In this document: positions 15,433-25,052 of the stretch, piece after piece
Numbering within the stretch: position 1 is the first letter of the stretch
Layout of the letters: each line of letters starts with the position of its first letter
Origin: Flavobacterium soli DSM 19725
GTDB lineage: Bacteria > Bacteroidota > Bacteroidia > Flavobacteriales > Flavobacteriaceae
Reading direction: 5' to 3'
Length of the DNA stretch: 64,000 nucleotides
Assembly (NCBI RefSeq): GCF_000422705.1
Contig: NZ_AUGO01000003.1
Location: 124,001 to 188,000 of the forward strand
The notes under the pieces: model-generated
Seen by the model: only the letters and a program-made list of their open reading frames with translations
Told to the model about the DNA's origin: nothing
The model's database searches: none
Program-made: the position numbers and the translations under genes

Positions 15433-15544
15433 TTTTGGAGCGAAAGGTTTGAGCTTCTTTTGAAACCATTTTCCTGCCTTCCTTCCAAAACTTTTTTTGT
15501 TTTAAAGAAAAACAAAAAAAGGTTTTTCCCTCCAGTCAGGGCTA
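15433..15544 (-). repeat. Dispersed ~112-bp hairpin element, copy B
   Basis: Minus orientation. On that strand it runs TAGCCCTGACTGGAGGG, then AACCTTTTTTTG, the hairpin TTTTTCTTTAAAA with its AACAAAAAAAG return arm, TTTTGGAAGGAAGGCAGG, and ends CTTTCGCTCCAAAA. It lies just after the etfA terminator and before the BFN nuclease gene, opposite to the direction of both genes. Confidence 0.8.
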
Positions 15545-15645
15545 GAGAGGAAAGCATTTTAATTTTTGCAATCAAATTGAACACAACACAATTTAGTGCA
15601 GACAATCTGCAAACTAAATTCTAAAATCAGAAATCTAAAATCTCT

Positions 15646-16275
15646 ATGAGTTTAGTAAAACTAACCATAAAAGGAATTTCATACAGCCAAACACAAAACG
15701 GAGCCTACGCTCTAATTTTGAATGAAGTTGACGGCGATAGAAAACTACCAATCGTTATTGGAGCTTTCGAAGCACAATCCATTGCTATCGCTTTAGAAAA
15801 AGAAATAAAACCGCCACGTCCGCTAACACATGATTTGTTCAAGAATTTTGCCGACCGTTTTGATATCGTAGTCAAGCAAGTCATCATTCATAAATTGGTT
15901 GACGGCGTTTTCTATTCTAGCATTATCTGCGAAAGAGACAAAATTGAGGAAATCATCGATGCAAGAACTTCAGATGCGATTGCATTGGCATTGCGTTTTT
16001 CAGCACCAATCTTCACCTATAAAAACATATTAGACAAAGCAGGAATTTACCTAAAAGCAAATCCGCTGGAATCCGACAATCCTTCACAGGAAAACGACGA
16101 TATCCTTTCTGACCCAGAAACGTTCGGAATGGAAGAAGAAACCAATCAATCTGGCGAAACCTATGCAAAACATAGCCTGTCAGAATTGCACGAGTTGCTT
16201 CAAGGTGCCGTTGAAAATGAAGATTACGAAAAAGCAGCGAAGATAAGAGACGAGATTTCGAGAAGGGAAGTATAA
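15646..16275 (+). CDS. Bifunctional nuclease (BFN/DUF151) domain with C-terminal UVR motif
   Basis: 209 aa. Residues ~1-135 are the BFN domain (GDRKLPIVIGAFEAQSIAIALE, RPLTHDLFKNF, ARTSDAIALALRFSAPIF), a family with reported nuclease activity in plants and a conserved presence in bacteria. An acidic linker (~140-175) leads to a UVR motif at the end (LSELHELLQGAVENEDYEKAAKIRDEISRRE), as used in UvrB/UvrC and Clp adaptor contacts. The pairing is common in Bacteroidota. The biological role in bacteria is unclear. Co-directional with the next two genes. Confidence 0.88.
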   Translation: MSLVKLTIKGISYSQTQNGAYALILNEVDGDRKLPIVIGAFEAQSIAIALEKEIKPPRPLTHDLFKNFADRFDIVVKQVIIHKLVDGVFYSSIICERDKIEEIIDARTSDAIALALRFSAPIFTYKNILDKAGIYLKANPLESDNPSQENDDILSDPETFGMEEETNQSGETYAKHSLSELHELLQGAVENEDYEKAAKIRDEISRREV

Positions 16276-16363
16276 AGGTTCTGGGAAATAGGTTCAAGGT
16301 TTAAGCCTTGACGTTGAAACTTTTTGAGATTACAATTTATAAATGCCATATAAAATAATATTT

Positions 16364-16723
16364 ATGAGAAATTTTAAAGAACTTGAAGTTTGGAAAGAAG
16401 GACGTTTACTAGTAAAAGATGTTTATCTTTTAACAAAGTCATTACCCGAAGATGAAAAATTTGGTTTGACGTCTCAAATAAAAAGATGTGTTATTTCAAT
16501 ACCATCAAATATTGCGGAAGGTTCCGCAAAAGAATCTCAAAAAGATTTTGCCCGCTTTTTACAGATAAGCTTAGGTTCATCCTTTGAATTAGAAAGTCAT
16601 CTAATCTTAAGTTTAGACCTTGAAATAATAAATACAGATAAGACACTAATTTGTCTTGAAAACATACAAAGATTACAAAGAAGAATTTTTTCTTTTATAA
16701 AATACATAAATACCCAAGCTTAA
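16364..16723 (+). CDS. Four-helix bundle protein (S23/IVS-encoded family)
   Basis: 119 aa from the ATG at 16364 (MRNFKELEVWKEG is the family's usual opening; the frame extends seven residues upstream without matching). FGLTSQIKRCVISIPSNIAEGSAK and FARFLQISLGSSFELESHLIL are the signature segments. Relatives are encoded in intervening sequences of 23S rRNA genes or stand alone. The function is unknown, although the fold binds nucleic acid in some cases. Here it stands between the BFN nuclease and thyA, with short flanking stretches of unusual direct-repeat text (ggttc-aggt, ccctgaacctttaaccctaaacc), which suggests a later insertion. Confidence 0.87.
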   Translation: MRNFKELEVWKEGRLLVKDVYLLTKSLPEDEKFGLTSQIKRCVISIPSNIAEGSAKESQKDFARFLQISLGSSFELESHLILSLDLEIINTDKTLICLENIQRLQRRIFSFIKYINTQA

Positions 16724-16775
16724 AGGCAAAGGAGTTACCCCAAAACCCTGAACCTTTAACCCTAAACCTAAAAAA

Positions 16776-17600
16776 ATGAAGCAATACCACGACCTAGTAA
16801 AACACGTTCTAGAAAACGGAACACAAAAAGGAGACCGAACAGGAACAGGAACCAAAAGCGTTTTTGGCTACCAAATGCGTTTTGATTTGAGCGAAGGTTT
16901 TCCGATGGTCACGACCAAAAAATTACATTTAAAATCCATCATCTACGAATTGCTTTGGTTTTTGAAAGGCGAAACCAATATTGCTTATTTAAAAGAAAAC
17001 GGAGTCAAAATTTGGGACGAATGGGCCAATGAAGAAGGAGAATTGGGTCCTGTGTATGGTCATCAATGGAGAAACTGGAACAGCGAAGAAATCGACCAGA
17101 TTACCGAATTGATTGAGACTTTGAAAACCAATCCAAACAGCCGTAGAATGTTGGTTTCGGCTTGGAACCCATCGGTTCTGCCGGATACTACAAAATCATT
17201 TGCAGAAAATGTAGCCAACGGAAAAGTAGCCTTGCCTCCTTGTCACGCTTTCTTTCAATTCTATGTAGCCGACGGAAAATTATCCTGTCAATTGTATCAA
17301 AGAAGTGCTGATATTTTCTTGGGAGTACCTTTCAACATTGCTTCTTATGCTTTGCTAACGATGATGATTGCCCAAGTTTGTGATTTAGAACCTGGAGATT
17401 TCATCCATACTTTTGGTGACGCCCATATTTACAACAATCATTTCGAGCAACTGGAGCTTCAATTATCACGCGAGCCAAAACCACTATCAAAAATGATTTT
17501 GAATCCAAATGTAAAAAACATTTTAGACTTCACTTTTGAGGACTTCACTTTGGAAGGTTATGAACCTCATCCACATATTAAAGGAGCTGTTGCGGTATAA
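16776..17600 (+). CDS. thyA: Thymidylate synthase
   Basis: Makes dTMP from dUMP using methylene-tetrahydrofolate. 274 aa. Catalytic Cys156 lies in [13 protein letters not shown], and the signature continues [35 protein letters not shown] (20-31) gives the dUMP phosphate-binding Arg. The C-terminal AV end is retained. The partner dihydrofolate reductase is encoded separately at 40.4 kb. The last codons form the left arm of a terminator. Confidence 0.97.
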   Translation: MKQYHDLVKHVLENGTQKGDRTGTGTKSVFGYQMRFDLSEGFPMVTTKKLHLKSIIYELLWFLKGETNIAYLKENGVKIWDEWANEEGELGPVYGHQWRNWNSEEIDQITELIETLKTNPNSRRMLVSAWNPSVLPDTTKSFAENVANGKVALPPCHAFFQFYVADGKLSCQLYQRSADIFLGVPFNIASYALLTMMIAQVCDLEPGDFIHTFGDAHIYNNHFEQLELQLSREPKPLSKMILNPNVKNILDFTFEDFTLEGYEPHPHIKGAVAV

Positions 17601-17616
17601 GCAACAACTCCTTTTT
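17580..17616 (+). terminator. Terminator overlapping the end of thyA
   Basis: AAAGGAG-c-TGTTGC (17580-17593) pairs with GCAACA-a-CTCCTTT (17601-17614), 13 pairs with one mismatch, followed by T. The left arm is the last codons of thyA and the stop codon TAA sits in the loop. Confidence 0.8.
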
Positions 17617-17723
17617 AATTTTATCCAACAAATTTGATTTCTGTAAAAACGCTTTTAACAGAAAAAAGCACTCTTTATTGCTTTTTTTTCACTAAAATTG
17701 AACGTTTTTTTAACATACCAAAA

Positions 17724-19895
17724 ATGAATCGCATCAAACAATCATTATTCTTATTTTTACTGATTACCTTATCAGCTACAGCTCAACAAAAACTTAGCTT
17801 AGAAGAAATTTGGGGTGGAGCATTCCGAACCGAAGGAATGGACGAGCTTCAAGCCTTAAAAAACACCAATCAATATACCGTTTTAAACTTTGACAGAAGT
17901 TCGAGAAGTATGCAAATCGATTTATATGATTATGCTACTTTGAAGAAAGTTTCCACTTTAATTGATACTAAAAATCATCAAGGTCTTCCGATGATTGACA
18001 GCTACATCTTCAATTCAAAGGAAAATCAGATTTTATTGGCGTGCGAATCGGAACAAATTTTCCGTCATTCTTTCGTAGCCGATTATTATCTGTATGATAT
18101 CGCTTCCAAGCAATTGACCAAATTATTTGATTTCAAAGTGCAAGAACCTACTTTCTCGCCTGATGGAACCCAAATCGCTTATGCAAAAGACAACAATTTA
18201 TTTGTATATAATCTGCAAAGCAAAACCTCCAAACAAATCACAACCGACGGAAAGAAAAATGCCATCATCAACGGTATCACGGATTGGGTGTATGAAGAAG
18301 AATTTGCTTTCGTAAGAGCTTTCGACTGGAATGCTTCGAGCGATAAAATTGCTTTTATTCGTTTTGATGAAACGGATGTTCCAGAGTTTTCTATGGACAT
18401 TTACAACCAAGGTTTATATCCTGTTCAGCAGGTTTTCAAATATCCAAAAGCAGGAGAAAAAAATGCTTTGGTTTCGCTTCATATTTATGATTTAAAGGCA
18501 AACAATGCCAAACAAATCAATCTCGGAAATTATAATGATTTTTATATCCCAAGAATCAAATGGACCAATGAAGCCAATGTTTTGAGTGCCCAAGTCATCA
18601 ACAGACATCAGAATAATCTGGATTTGCTTTTTGTAGACGGAACTTCGGGAACTGCAAAAGTGGTTTTGAATGAAAAAGACAAGGCTTATGTGGATATTAC
18701 AGACAATCTTACTTTTTTGAAAGACAACAGCTTTATCTGGACGAGCGAAAAAGACGGTTTCAACCATATTTATCATTATGATAAAACAGGAAAATTGAAA
18801 AATCAGATTACAAAAGGAGACTGGGAAATCACGAAATATTATGGTTTGGATGAAAAATCGGGAACAGTTTTTTATCAGTCTGTAGAGAACGGTTCCATAA
18901 ATAGAGATATTTATTCGATTAAGTTAAACGGAAGCGGAAAAAAAAGACTTTCTTCTGCAACGGGAACCAACTCGGCTACTTTCAGTCCGAATTTTGATTT
19001 CTACATCAATACTTTTTCAAACGCTACGACACCAACTCAATATTCTTTGAATGATGCCAAAACAGGAAAAGAAGTACAATCCATCAAAAAGAATGACGGA
19101 CTTTCTTCAAGACTGAAAGCATATGATTTGCCATCTAAAGAATTCTTTGAATTGACTACAGAAAAAGGACACAAATTGAACGCTTGGATGATCAAGCCAA
19201 AGAATTTTGATGCCTCCAAAAAATATCCAGTTTTGATGTTTCAATATTCGGGCCCAGGTTCTCAGGAAGTTGCAAATGCTTGGCTTGACATTAATGACAT
19301 GTGGTACATGATGCTTTCGCAACAAGGTTATATCGTGGCTTGTGTGGATGGAAGAGGAACCGGTTTTAAAGGTGCCGAATTCAAAAAAGTGACCTATAAA
19401 GATTTAGGAAATTTAGAAGTTGTGGATCAAATTGACGCTGCGAAAGTCATTGGGAAATACAATTATGTAGATAACAGCCGAATTGGAATTTGGGGTTGGA
19501 GTTATGGAGGCTTCATGTCTTCGAACTGTATCCTAAAAGGAAATGACGTGTTCAAAATGGCAATTGCCGTTGCTCCAGTAACAAACTGGCGTTTTTATGA
19601 TTCGGTTTACACCGAAAGATTCTTGCAAACTCCAGCAGAAAATGCTTCAGGTTATGACGATAATTCTCCGATAAACCACGTGAGTAAATTGAAAGGAAAA
19701 TACCTTTTAGTTCATGGAACTGCCGATGATAATGTTCATGTTCAAAACACCATGTTGATGGTAGAAGCCTTGGTTCAAGCCAACAAGCAATTTGATTGGG
19801 CCATTTATCCTGACAAAAACCACGGAATTTACGGCGGAAAGACTAGATTGCACCTTTATACAAAAATGACCAACTTTATTAAAGATAATTTATAA
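17724..19895 (+). CDS. S9 family prolyl dipeptidyl peptidase (DPP4-like)
   Basis: Cleaves dipeptides from peptide N-termini, typically after Pro. 723 aa from the ATG at 17724, which exposes a signal peptide (MNRIKQSLFLFLLITLSATAQ); an upstream in-frame extension lacks one. An eight-blade propeller N-terminal part is followed by the alpha/beta hydrolase. The catalytic triad is readable: Ser593 in GWSYGG, Asp668 in HGTADDNV and His700 in PDKNHGI. Glu residues in DWVYEEEF match the free-amino-terminus binding Glu pair of DPP4. Exported, probably periplasmic. The first transporter gene starts one base after its stop. Confidence 0.93.
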   Translation: MNRIKQSLFLFLLITLSATAQQKLSLEEIWGGAFRTEGMDELQALKNTNQYTVLNFDRSSRSMQIDLYDYATLKKVSTLIDTKNHQGLPMIDSYIFNSKENQILLACESEQIFRHSFVADYYLYDIASKQLTKLFDFKVQEPTFSPDGTQIAYAKDNNLFVYNLQSKTSKQITTDGKKNAIINGITDWVYEEEFAFVRAFDWNASSDKIAFIRFDETDVPEFSMDIYNQGLYPVQQVFKYPKAGEKNALVSLHIYDLKANNAKQINLGNYNDFYIPRIKWTNEANVLSAQVINRHQNNLDLLFVDGTSGTAKVVLNEKDKAYVDITDNLTFLKDNSFIWTSEKDGFNHIYHYDKTGKLKNQITKGDWEITKYYGLDEKSGTVFYQSVENGSINRDIYSIKLNGSGKKRLSSATGTNSATFSPNFDFYINTFSNATTPTQYSLNDAKTGKEVQSIKKNDGLSSRLKAYDLPSKEFFELTTEKGHKLNAWMIKPKNFDASKKYPVLMFQYSGPGSQEVANAWLDINDMWYMMLSQQGYIVACVDGRGTGFKGAEFKKVTYKDLGNLEVVDQIDAAKVIGKYNYVDNSRIGIWGWSYGGFMSSNCILKGNDVFKMAIAVAPVTNWRFYDSVYTERFLQTPAENASGYDDNSPINHVSKLKGKYLLVHGTADDNVHVQNTMLMVEALVQANKQFDWAIYPDKNHGIYGGKTRLHLYTKMTNFIKDNL

Positions 19896-19896
19896 G

Positions 19897-21414
19897 ATGA
19901 TTGATCCAACAACACCTAGCCAAGTTCCTACTTTAGAGGAAATTCAAAATTTTGAAGGAAAATACCCTAAACAATTATGGTATTTATTTTTAGTTGAAAT
20001 GTGGGAACGTTTCTGTTTTTACGGAATGCGTGGCGTTTTGACTATTTTTATGGCCGACCAACTATTAGGTTTAGCCTTATCGGATAAAGATGCGAACTTA
20101 AAGTACGGTGCTATCCAAGCTTTTGTTTATGCTTTTACCTTTATTGGAGGAATTTTTGCTGATAAAATTTTAGGGTTTAAAAAATCGTTGCTTTTTGGTG
20201 CAACTGTAATGATTATTGGAAACTTGATTATTGCTTTTTCTCCACAAGATTTTTTCTATTTAGGGATTACGCTTTCGATCATCGGTACAGGATTTTTTAA
20301 ACCTAATATTTCTTCCATGGTGGGAGAATTATATCGTGAAGGTGATAGCCGAAGAGATGCAGGTTTTGGATTGTTTTATTCAGGTATCAATATCGGAGCC
20401 TTATTAGGAGGTGCTGTTTGTGTTTATTTAGGCACTAGTCCAGATTACGGATGGAGTTATGCCTTTTTATCAGCAGGAATCGTAATGTTTATTGGATTAA
20501 TTACTTTTATTCTTACGAAGAAATCTTTGGGACCAATTGGAGACTCTCCTCTTTTACATATCGAACCAAAAAAGAGAACTTTTCAAGAAATTGCAGTTTA
20601 TGTGGGATCATTAATAAGTATTCCTTTAATCTTTATAATGATAAAGAACACTGATTATACTGATTATTTCATGTACACAATAGGCCCATTAGCTGTAATC
20701 TATTTTTTATTCGAAACTTTCAAAGAAAAAGATATTAAATCGCAAAAAAAATTAATAGCTGCATTTATCTTCATTCTCTTTTCAATCATCTTCTGGGCTT
20801 TCTTCGAACAAAGCGGAGGTTCATTGGCTTTATTTGCTAAAGATAATTTACACCATAATTTGTTGTTTTTTGAAATAAATCCAAATATTGTAAACAATAC
20901 TTCAAACTCACTTTTCGTAATTATCTTTAGTCCGATTGTAGGTTTAATTTGGCTTGCTATGGCAAAAAAGAAAATTGAACCAAATACTGTAACAAAATTT
21001 GGAGTTGGTTTTTTATTTCTTGCTGGAGCTTTTTATGTATTTTATTACACTAGATTTTTTGCTGATAGTCAAGGCATCACATCATTAAATATTTTTACAC
21101 TAGCCTATTTGATTATTACTTTTGGAGAACTTTGTCTTTCACCAATTGGACTGTCAATTATGACTAAATTATCACCAAAACGATTATCTGGAATGATGAT
21201 GGGAATGTGGTTTTTAGCAAGTGCTTATGGACAATATGCTGCAGGGTTACTTGGTGCTGGAATGTCTTCTCCAGATGAAAACGCTTCACTGTTAACTAAA
21301 CTTCAAGGATATACTGAGGGCTATTATCAATTAGCTATTTATGCCTTAATTGCAGGAATGCTTTTAATTTTTGTCTCTCCTCTTATCAAAAAACTCATGC
21401 AAGAAGTAAAATAA
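19897..21414 (+). CDS. POT/PTR family peptide transporter (first of three)
   Basis: Proton-coupled di-/tripeptide uptake across the inner membrane. 505 aa with about 12-14 membrane segments. EMWERFCFYGMRG (~35-47) is the ExxERFxYYG motif of POT carriers, and FFKPNISSMVGELY is the second family signature. GELCLSPIGLSIMTKL appears near the end. It begins one base after the DPP4-like gene, so translation is probably coupled and the peptidase products are the likely cargo. Confidence 0.92.
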   Translation: MIDPTTPSQVPTLEEIQNFEGKYPKQLWYLFLVEMWERFCFYGMRGVLTIFMADQLLGLALSDKDANLKYGAIQAFVYAFTFIGGIFADKILGFKKSLLFGATVMIIGNLIIAFSPQDFFYLGITLSIIGTGFFKPNISSMVGELYREGDSRRDAGFGLFYSGINIGALLGGAVCVYLGTSPDYGWSYAFLSAGIVMFIGLITFILTKKSLGPIGDSPLLHIEPKKRTFQEIAVYVGSLISIPLIFIMIKNTDYTDYFMYTIGPLAVIYFLFETFKEKDIKSQKKLIAAFIFILFSIIFWAFFEQSGGSLALFAKDNLHHNLLFFEINPNIVNNTSNSLFVIIFSPIVGLIWLAMAKKKIEPNTVTKFGVGFLFLAGAFYVFYYTRFFADSQGITSLNIFTLAYLIITFGELCLSPIGLSIMTKLSPKRLSGMMMGMWFLASAYGQYAAGLLGAGMSSPDENASLLTKLQGYTEGYYQLAIYALIAGMLLIFVSPLIKKLMQEVK

Positions 21415-21436
21415 TAAATCAAAAGATATAAAATAT

Positions 21437-21462
21437 AAAAAGCGGCTTCAAAGTCGCTTTTT
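21437..21462 (+). terminator. Terminator after the first POT gene
   Basis: AAAAAGCG pairs with CGCTTTTT around ten bases. A weak to moderate hairpin with the T run built into the right arm; read-through into the next carrier gene is possible. Confidence 0.65.
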
Positions 21463-21494
21463 ATCGTGATTTCCAAATTCAAAAATAAAATAAA

Positions 21495-23138
21495 ATGTCA
21501 GAAAACAAAACTTCATTTTTATCTACCCTAAAATCGTTCAATAAAAACTTTTGGCTTGCAAGTTTTATGGAACTCATGGAACGTTGGGCTTGGTATGGAA
21601 TTTTTACCCTTTTCGGATTATACCTTGTAGGTTCTACGGATGAAGGTGGTTTAGGCTTCAACCATATCCAAAAAGGAAATATTATGGCCAATGTTACCGC
21701 CATTCTTTATCTTTTACCTCTCTTTTTTGGAGTAATTGCTGATCGAATAGGCTATAAACTTTCCCTTACCATAGCCTATATCATCATGATTGCGGGTTAT
21801 TACTTGATGGGAGAAGTGAGTACTTATTGGAGTATGTATATGGTTTTTCTTTTGGTTGCCATTGGAGCTGCGTTTTTCAAACCTGTGGCTTCGGCAATTG
21901 TCGCTAGAAATACCGACGATACGACTGGAACAATGGGTTTTGGAATATTTTATATGATGGTCAACATTGGAGGATTTGTTGGACCAGCAATGTCATCTTA
22001 TCTACGAACTGAATATGGATGGAAAATTATCTTCGTTCAAGCGGCAGTTGTCATCGGGCTTAACTTGATTTTTCTTTTGCTTTTTTATAAAGAACCGAAA
22101 ATTGAAAAAACACACAAGGAACCAATTTTAACGGAGATTAAAAACTCCTTGCTTAATATTGTTGAAGCTTTAAAAGACAAGCGATTAACCGTTCTTTTGA
22201 TTTTAATGATTGGTTTCTGGACAATGTATAACCAATTATTTTATACATTGCCTAACTTTATAGAAGACTGGATTGATACTGCTGTACTAAGCAATTGGAT
22301 TAACGAAAATATTCCTTTTTTAAGTAAAACCATTACCCAAGATGGTCAAGTAAAAGCAGAATGGTTTGCCAATCTTGATGCTTTTATGATTATCATTTTA
22401 CAAATTGCAGTTTCCTATTTCGTAATCAAAATGCGTCACATCAACGCCATTATTCGTGGAGCGATTATCGCAACAATCGGTGTGAGTTTAACTTTTTATA
22501 CCCATAATGTTTGGTTTACGGTTTTTGGAACGATGATTTTTGCTATTGGCGAAATGATGTCAAGCCCTACTCTATCTTCGTTTATCGCCTTGATTACACC
22601 AAAAGGAAAAGAAGGTTTGTATCAGGGAACTTATTTTTTACCCGTTGCAGCCGGAAATTTCTTCACCGGATTTATTGCAGGAGATTTATACCAAAAATGG
22701 TCGGATAAACTTTCGCTTTTGCAAACCGAAATGGGCAAAAGGAATCTTTCGATGCCAGAAGTTGTCAGTAAAGAAGAATTTATAGAACAAGGTTCAAAAG
22801 CATTGAATTTATCCATTTCAGAATTCGAAAATCAATTTCACCTCAAGGATGCGAATCTGGATTATGCCTCAATAGGTAAGCAGTTTACCGAGTTGGCTAC
22901 TGCAAAAGGAATTGATGTTTCTACTATTCAAACGCCATTTTCTAAAAGCGAATATTTTGCTTTAGCATCAGAGAAACTCAACATGACCCATTGGCAAATG
23001 ACCGATATGCTTTGGAACAGCTATAGTCCAAACAAAATCTGGTATGTTGTATGTGCTGTTGGTCTAGTTTCTATCGTCGCTTTAATCATTTACGATCAAT
23101 TTGTCGTGAAACCGCTAGAGAAAAAGGCTCAAAACTAA
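21495..23138 (+). CDS. POT-like MFS transporter with C-terminal soluble insert (second of three)
   Basis: 547 aa. ELMERWAWYGIFTLFGLYL is a variant of the ExxER(F)xYYG motif, and FFKPVASAIVARNT is the second family motif. Unlike its neighbours it has a hydrophilic segment at roughly residues 400-505 before the last membrane helix (WYVVCAVGLVSIVALIIYDQFV). The insert looks helical and charged. Substrate could be peptides or another solute. The 56-base gap to the third carrier suggests co-transcription. Confidence 0.85.
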   Translation: MSENKTSFLSTLKSFNKNFWLASFMELMERWAWYGIFTLFGLYLVGSTDEGGLGFNHIQKGNIMANVTAILYLLPLFFGVIADRIGYKLSLTIAYIIMIAGYYLMGEVSTYWSMYMVFLLVAIGAAFFKPVASAIVARNTDDTTGTMGFGIFYMMVNIGGFVGPAMSSYLRTEYGWKIIFVQAAVVIGLNLIFLLLFYKEPKIEKTHKEPILTEIKNSLLNIVEALKDKRLTVLLILMIGFWTMYNQLFYTLPNFIEDWIDTAVLSNWINENIPFLSKTITQDGQVKAEWFANLDAFMIIILQIAVSYFVIKMRHINAIIRGAIIATIGVSLTFYTHNVWFTVFGTMIFAIGEMMSSPTLSSFIALITPKGKEGLYQGTYFLPVAAGNFFTGFIAGDLYQKWSDKLSLLQTEMGKRNLSMPEVVSKEEFIEQGSKALNLSISEFENQFHLKDANLDYASIGKQFTELATAKGIDVSTIQTPFSKSEYFALASEKLNMTHWQMTDMLWNSYSPNKIWYVVCAVGLVSIVALIIYDQFVVKPLEKKAQN

Positions 23139-23194
23139 AAACAATTCAAAATAAATTAATTTTTTGACTATCTTTCGCAACCAAAATAGAAATT

Positions 23195-25009
23195 ATGAGT
23201 AAAAATTCAACAGATCAGTTTTTCGAAAGCACCGTTTTAGGACATCCTTCTGGGCTTTTCGTATTATTTTTCACAGAAATGTGGGAACGTTTTTCATTTT
23301 ACGGAATGAGATCTTTATTAGTATTATTTTTTATGGCATCCTTTGCTGATGGTGGATGGGGCTGGGATCAAGGAACCGCATCCTCACTTTTTGGCTCATA
23401 TGTTGGGTTGGTATACCTTTCAACTATGCTTGGCGGATATTTTGCAGACAAAATAATTGGATATCGTTGGGCAGTTGTTATTGGAGCATTATTAATGACA
23501 TTAGGGCATTTTTCGATGGCTTTTGAGACAGAATTTACCATTTATTTAGGACTTGTGCTTTTGGTTTTTGGAAACGGTTTTTTTAAACCCAATATGACCT
23601 CTATTGTATCAGAAATGTATAAAGATAGACCCGAAAAGAAAGATGGCGCTTATACAATCTTTTATATGGGGGTAAATGCTGGAGCATTTTTTGGAATATT
23701 ACTTTGTGGTTATTTAGGAGAAAAAGTTGGTTGGGGATATGGTTTTGGTCTAGCTGGAATTTTCATGTTCTTAGGTTTAGTACAATTTTGGTTGTCACAA
23801 AATATTTTTGGCACTATTGGTTTGAAGCCTGTTAAAAAAGACGTAGAAGAGCTAGCTAAAAATGATACTGATAAAAGAGTTCCATTTACCACATGGCAAC
23901 TTGGGTTAATTGCAGTATCAGTTATTCTAGGGTTACTTTGGATAATCAATGCTCCTGCATCAAAAATCTCAAAATTATCTGGTGGGAATTTTAATGTATT
24001 TGGTTTTCTAGGAGAAAATGGAAATGCAATTGCTATACTAACCGCTTTAGTCTTATTTATTATTTTGTTGGTTTATAGAATCATGCAATACTCAAAAACC
24101 ACAAGAGAAAAATTAATTGCAGTTACCTTCTTTGCCTTTATTACTATTTTCTTTTGGGCAATTTTTGAACAATCTCCAAATAGTTTAACCGTTTTTGCAG
24201 AAAAATATACCAATAGAATTTTAACAGGGAATTCAAGTGCTATATTTTTGATCATCAACTCTTTAATGACACTTATTCCGCTAATTATTATCAATTGGGT
24301 AATGTATATGTTGTTTAGAAAAACCTTTTCAAAATATTCAATTGCCAATATTGTTTTAAGTTTTAGCTTCTTAATCATCTGGATAATAGCACTTTGGATG
24401 TTAGCCAAAGATTATTACATGGCGGGCTATTTAGAATTATCCGATTCTACGCTTCAATTTTTGAAAATAGAAAAAACTTCCCAAGCACTAACTGAAGTTC
24501 CTGCAACTTGGTTTTCTACCCTAAACTCATTATTCATTATAACTTTAGCACCTTTGTTTTCAAAAGTTTGGGAAAGTAAATTTAATCCTAATGCTAACGT
24601 AAAATATGGAATCGGTATGATTCTATTAGGGTTAGGAATGGCAGTTGTTGCCTTTGGTGCAAACGGAATTGCTCCAGGAGCCGAAACTGCAAGTGTAAGT
24701 ATGATTTGGCTAATTCTTGTGTTTTTATTTCATACAATGGGAGAATTATGCATCTCGCCAGTTGGTTTATCCTATGTTAGTAAGTTGGTGCCTCCAAGAA
24801 TGATTGCTTTCATGTTCGGGGTTTGGTATTTAGCTGTTGCAATTGGAATGAAAGGTGCTGGTTTATTTGGTGAAGAAGTTGAAGCCATTGCAAATGAAAA
24901 AGGAATAAGCTACTTCTTTTGGATGCTGGCCATTATTTCTTTTGTACTCGCTGCTTTTTCGATATTAATGAGTCCAGTAATCAAAAAACTAATGCACGGT
25001 GTTCGATAA
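23195..25009 (+). CDS. POT/PTR family peptide transporter (third of three)
   Basis: 604 aa, inner membrane. EMWERFSFYGMRSLLVL is a textbook ExxERFxYYG motif; FFKPNMTSIVSEMY and GELCISPVGLSYVSKLVPPRM are the other signatures. Closer to the first carrier than to the second. Typical POT lengths are 450-600 aa. Probably di-/tripeptide uptake with the upstream S9 peptidase. Confidence 0.92.
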   Translation: MSKNSTDQFFESTVLGHPSGLFVLFFTEMWERFSFYGMRSLLVLFFMASFADGGWGWDQGTASSLFGSYVGLVYLSTMLGGYFADKIIGYRWAVVIGALLMTLGHFSMAFETEFTIYLGLVLLVFGNGFFKPNMTSIVSEMYKDRPEKKDGAYTIFYMGVNAGAFFGILLCGYLGEKVGWGYGFGLAGIFMFLGLVQFWLSQNIFGTIGLKPVKKDVEELAKNDTDKRVPFTTWQLGLIAVSVILGLLWIINAPASKISKLSGGNFNVFGFLGENGNAIAILTALVLFIILLVYRIMQYSKTTREKLIAVTFFAFITIFFWAIFEQSPNSLTVFAEKYTNRILTGNSSAIFLIINSLMTLIPLIIINWVMYMLFRKTFSKYSIANIVLSFSFLIIWIIALWMLAKDYYMAGYLELSDSTLQFLKIEKTSQALTEVPATWFSTLNSLFIITLAPLFSKVWESKFNPNANVKYGIGMILLGLGMAVVAFGANGIAPGAETASVSMIWLILVFLFHTMGELCISPVGLSYVSKLVPPRMIAFMFGVWYLAVAIGMKGAGLFGEEVEAIANEKGISYFFWMLAIISFVLAAFSILMSPVIKKLMHGVR

Positions 25010-25052
25010 TTATCGGCATTATTTTTGAAAACTAATTTTTAAAAATATACAA

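Noticed and set aside
19897..25009. Three carriers as a recent tandem duplication
   Set aside because: Motifs, lengths and loop structure differ strongly between the three proteins, which points to old divergence or separate origin.
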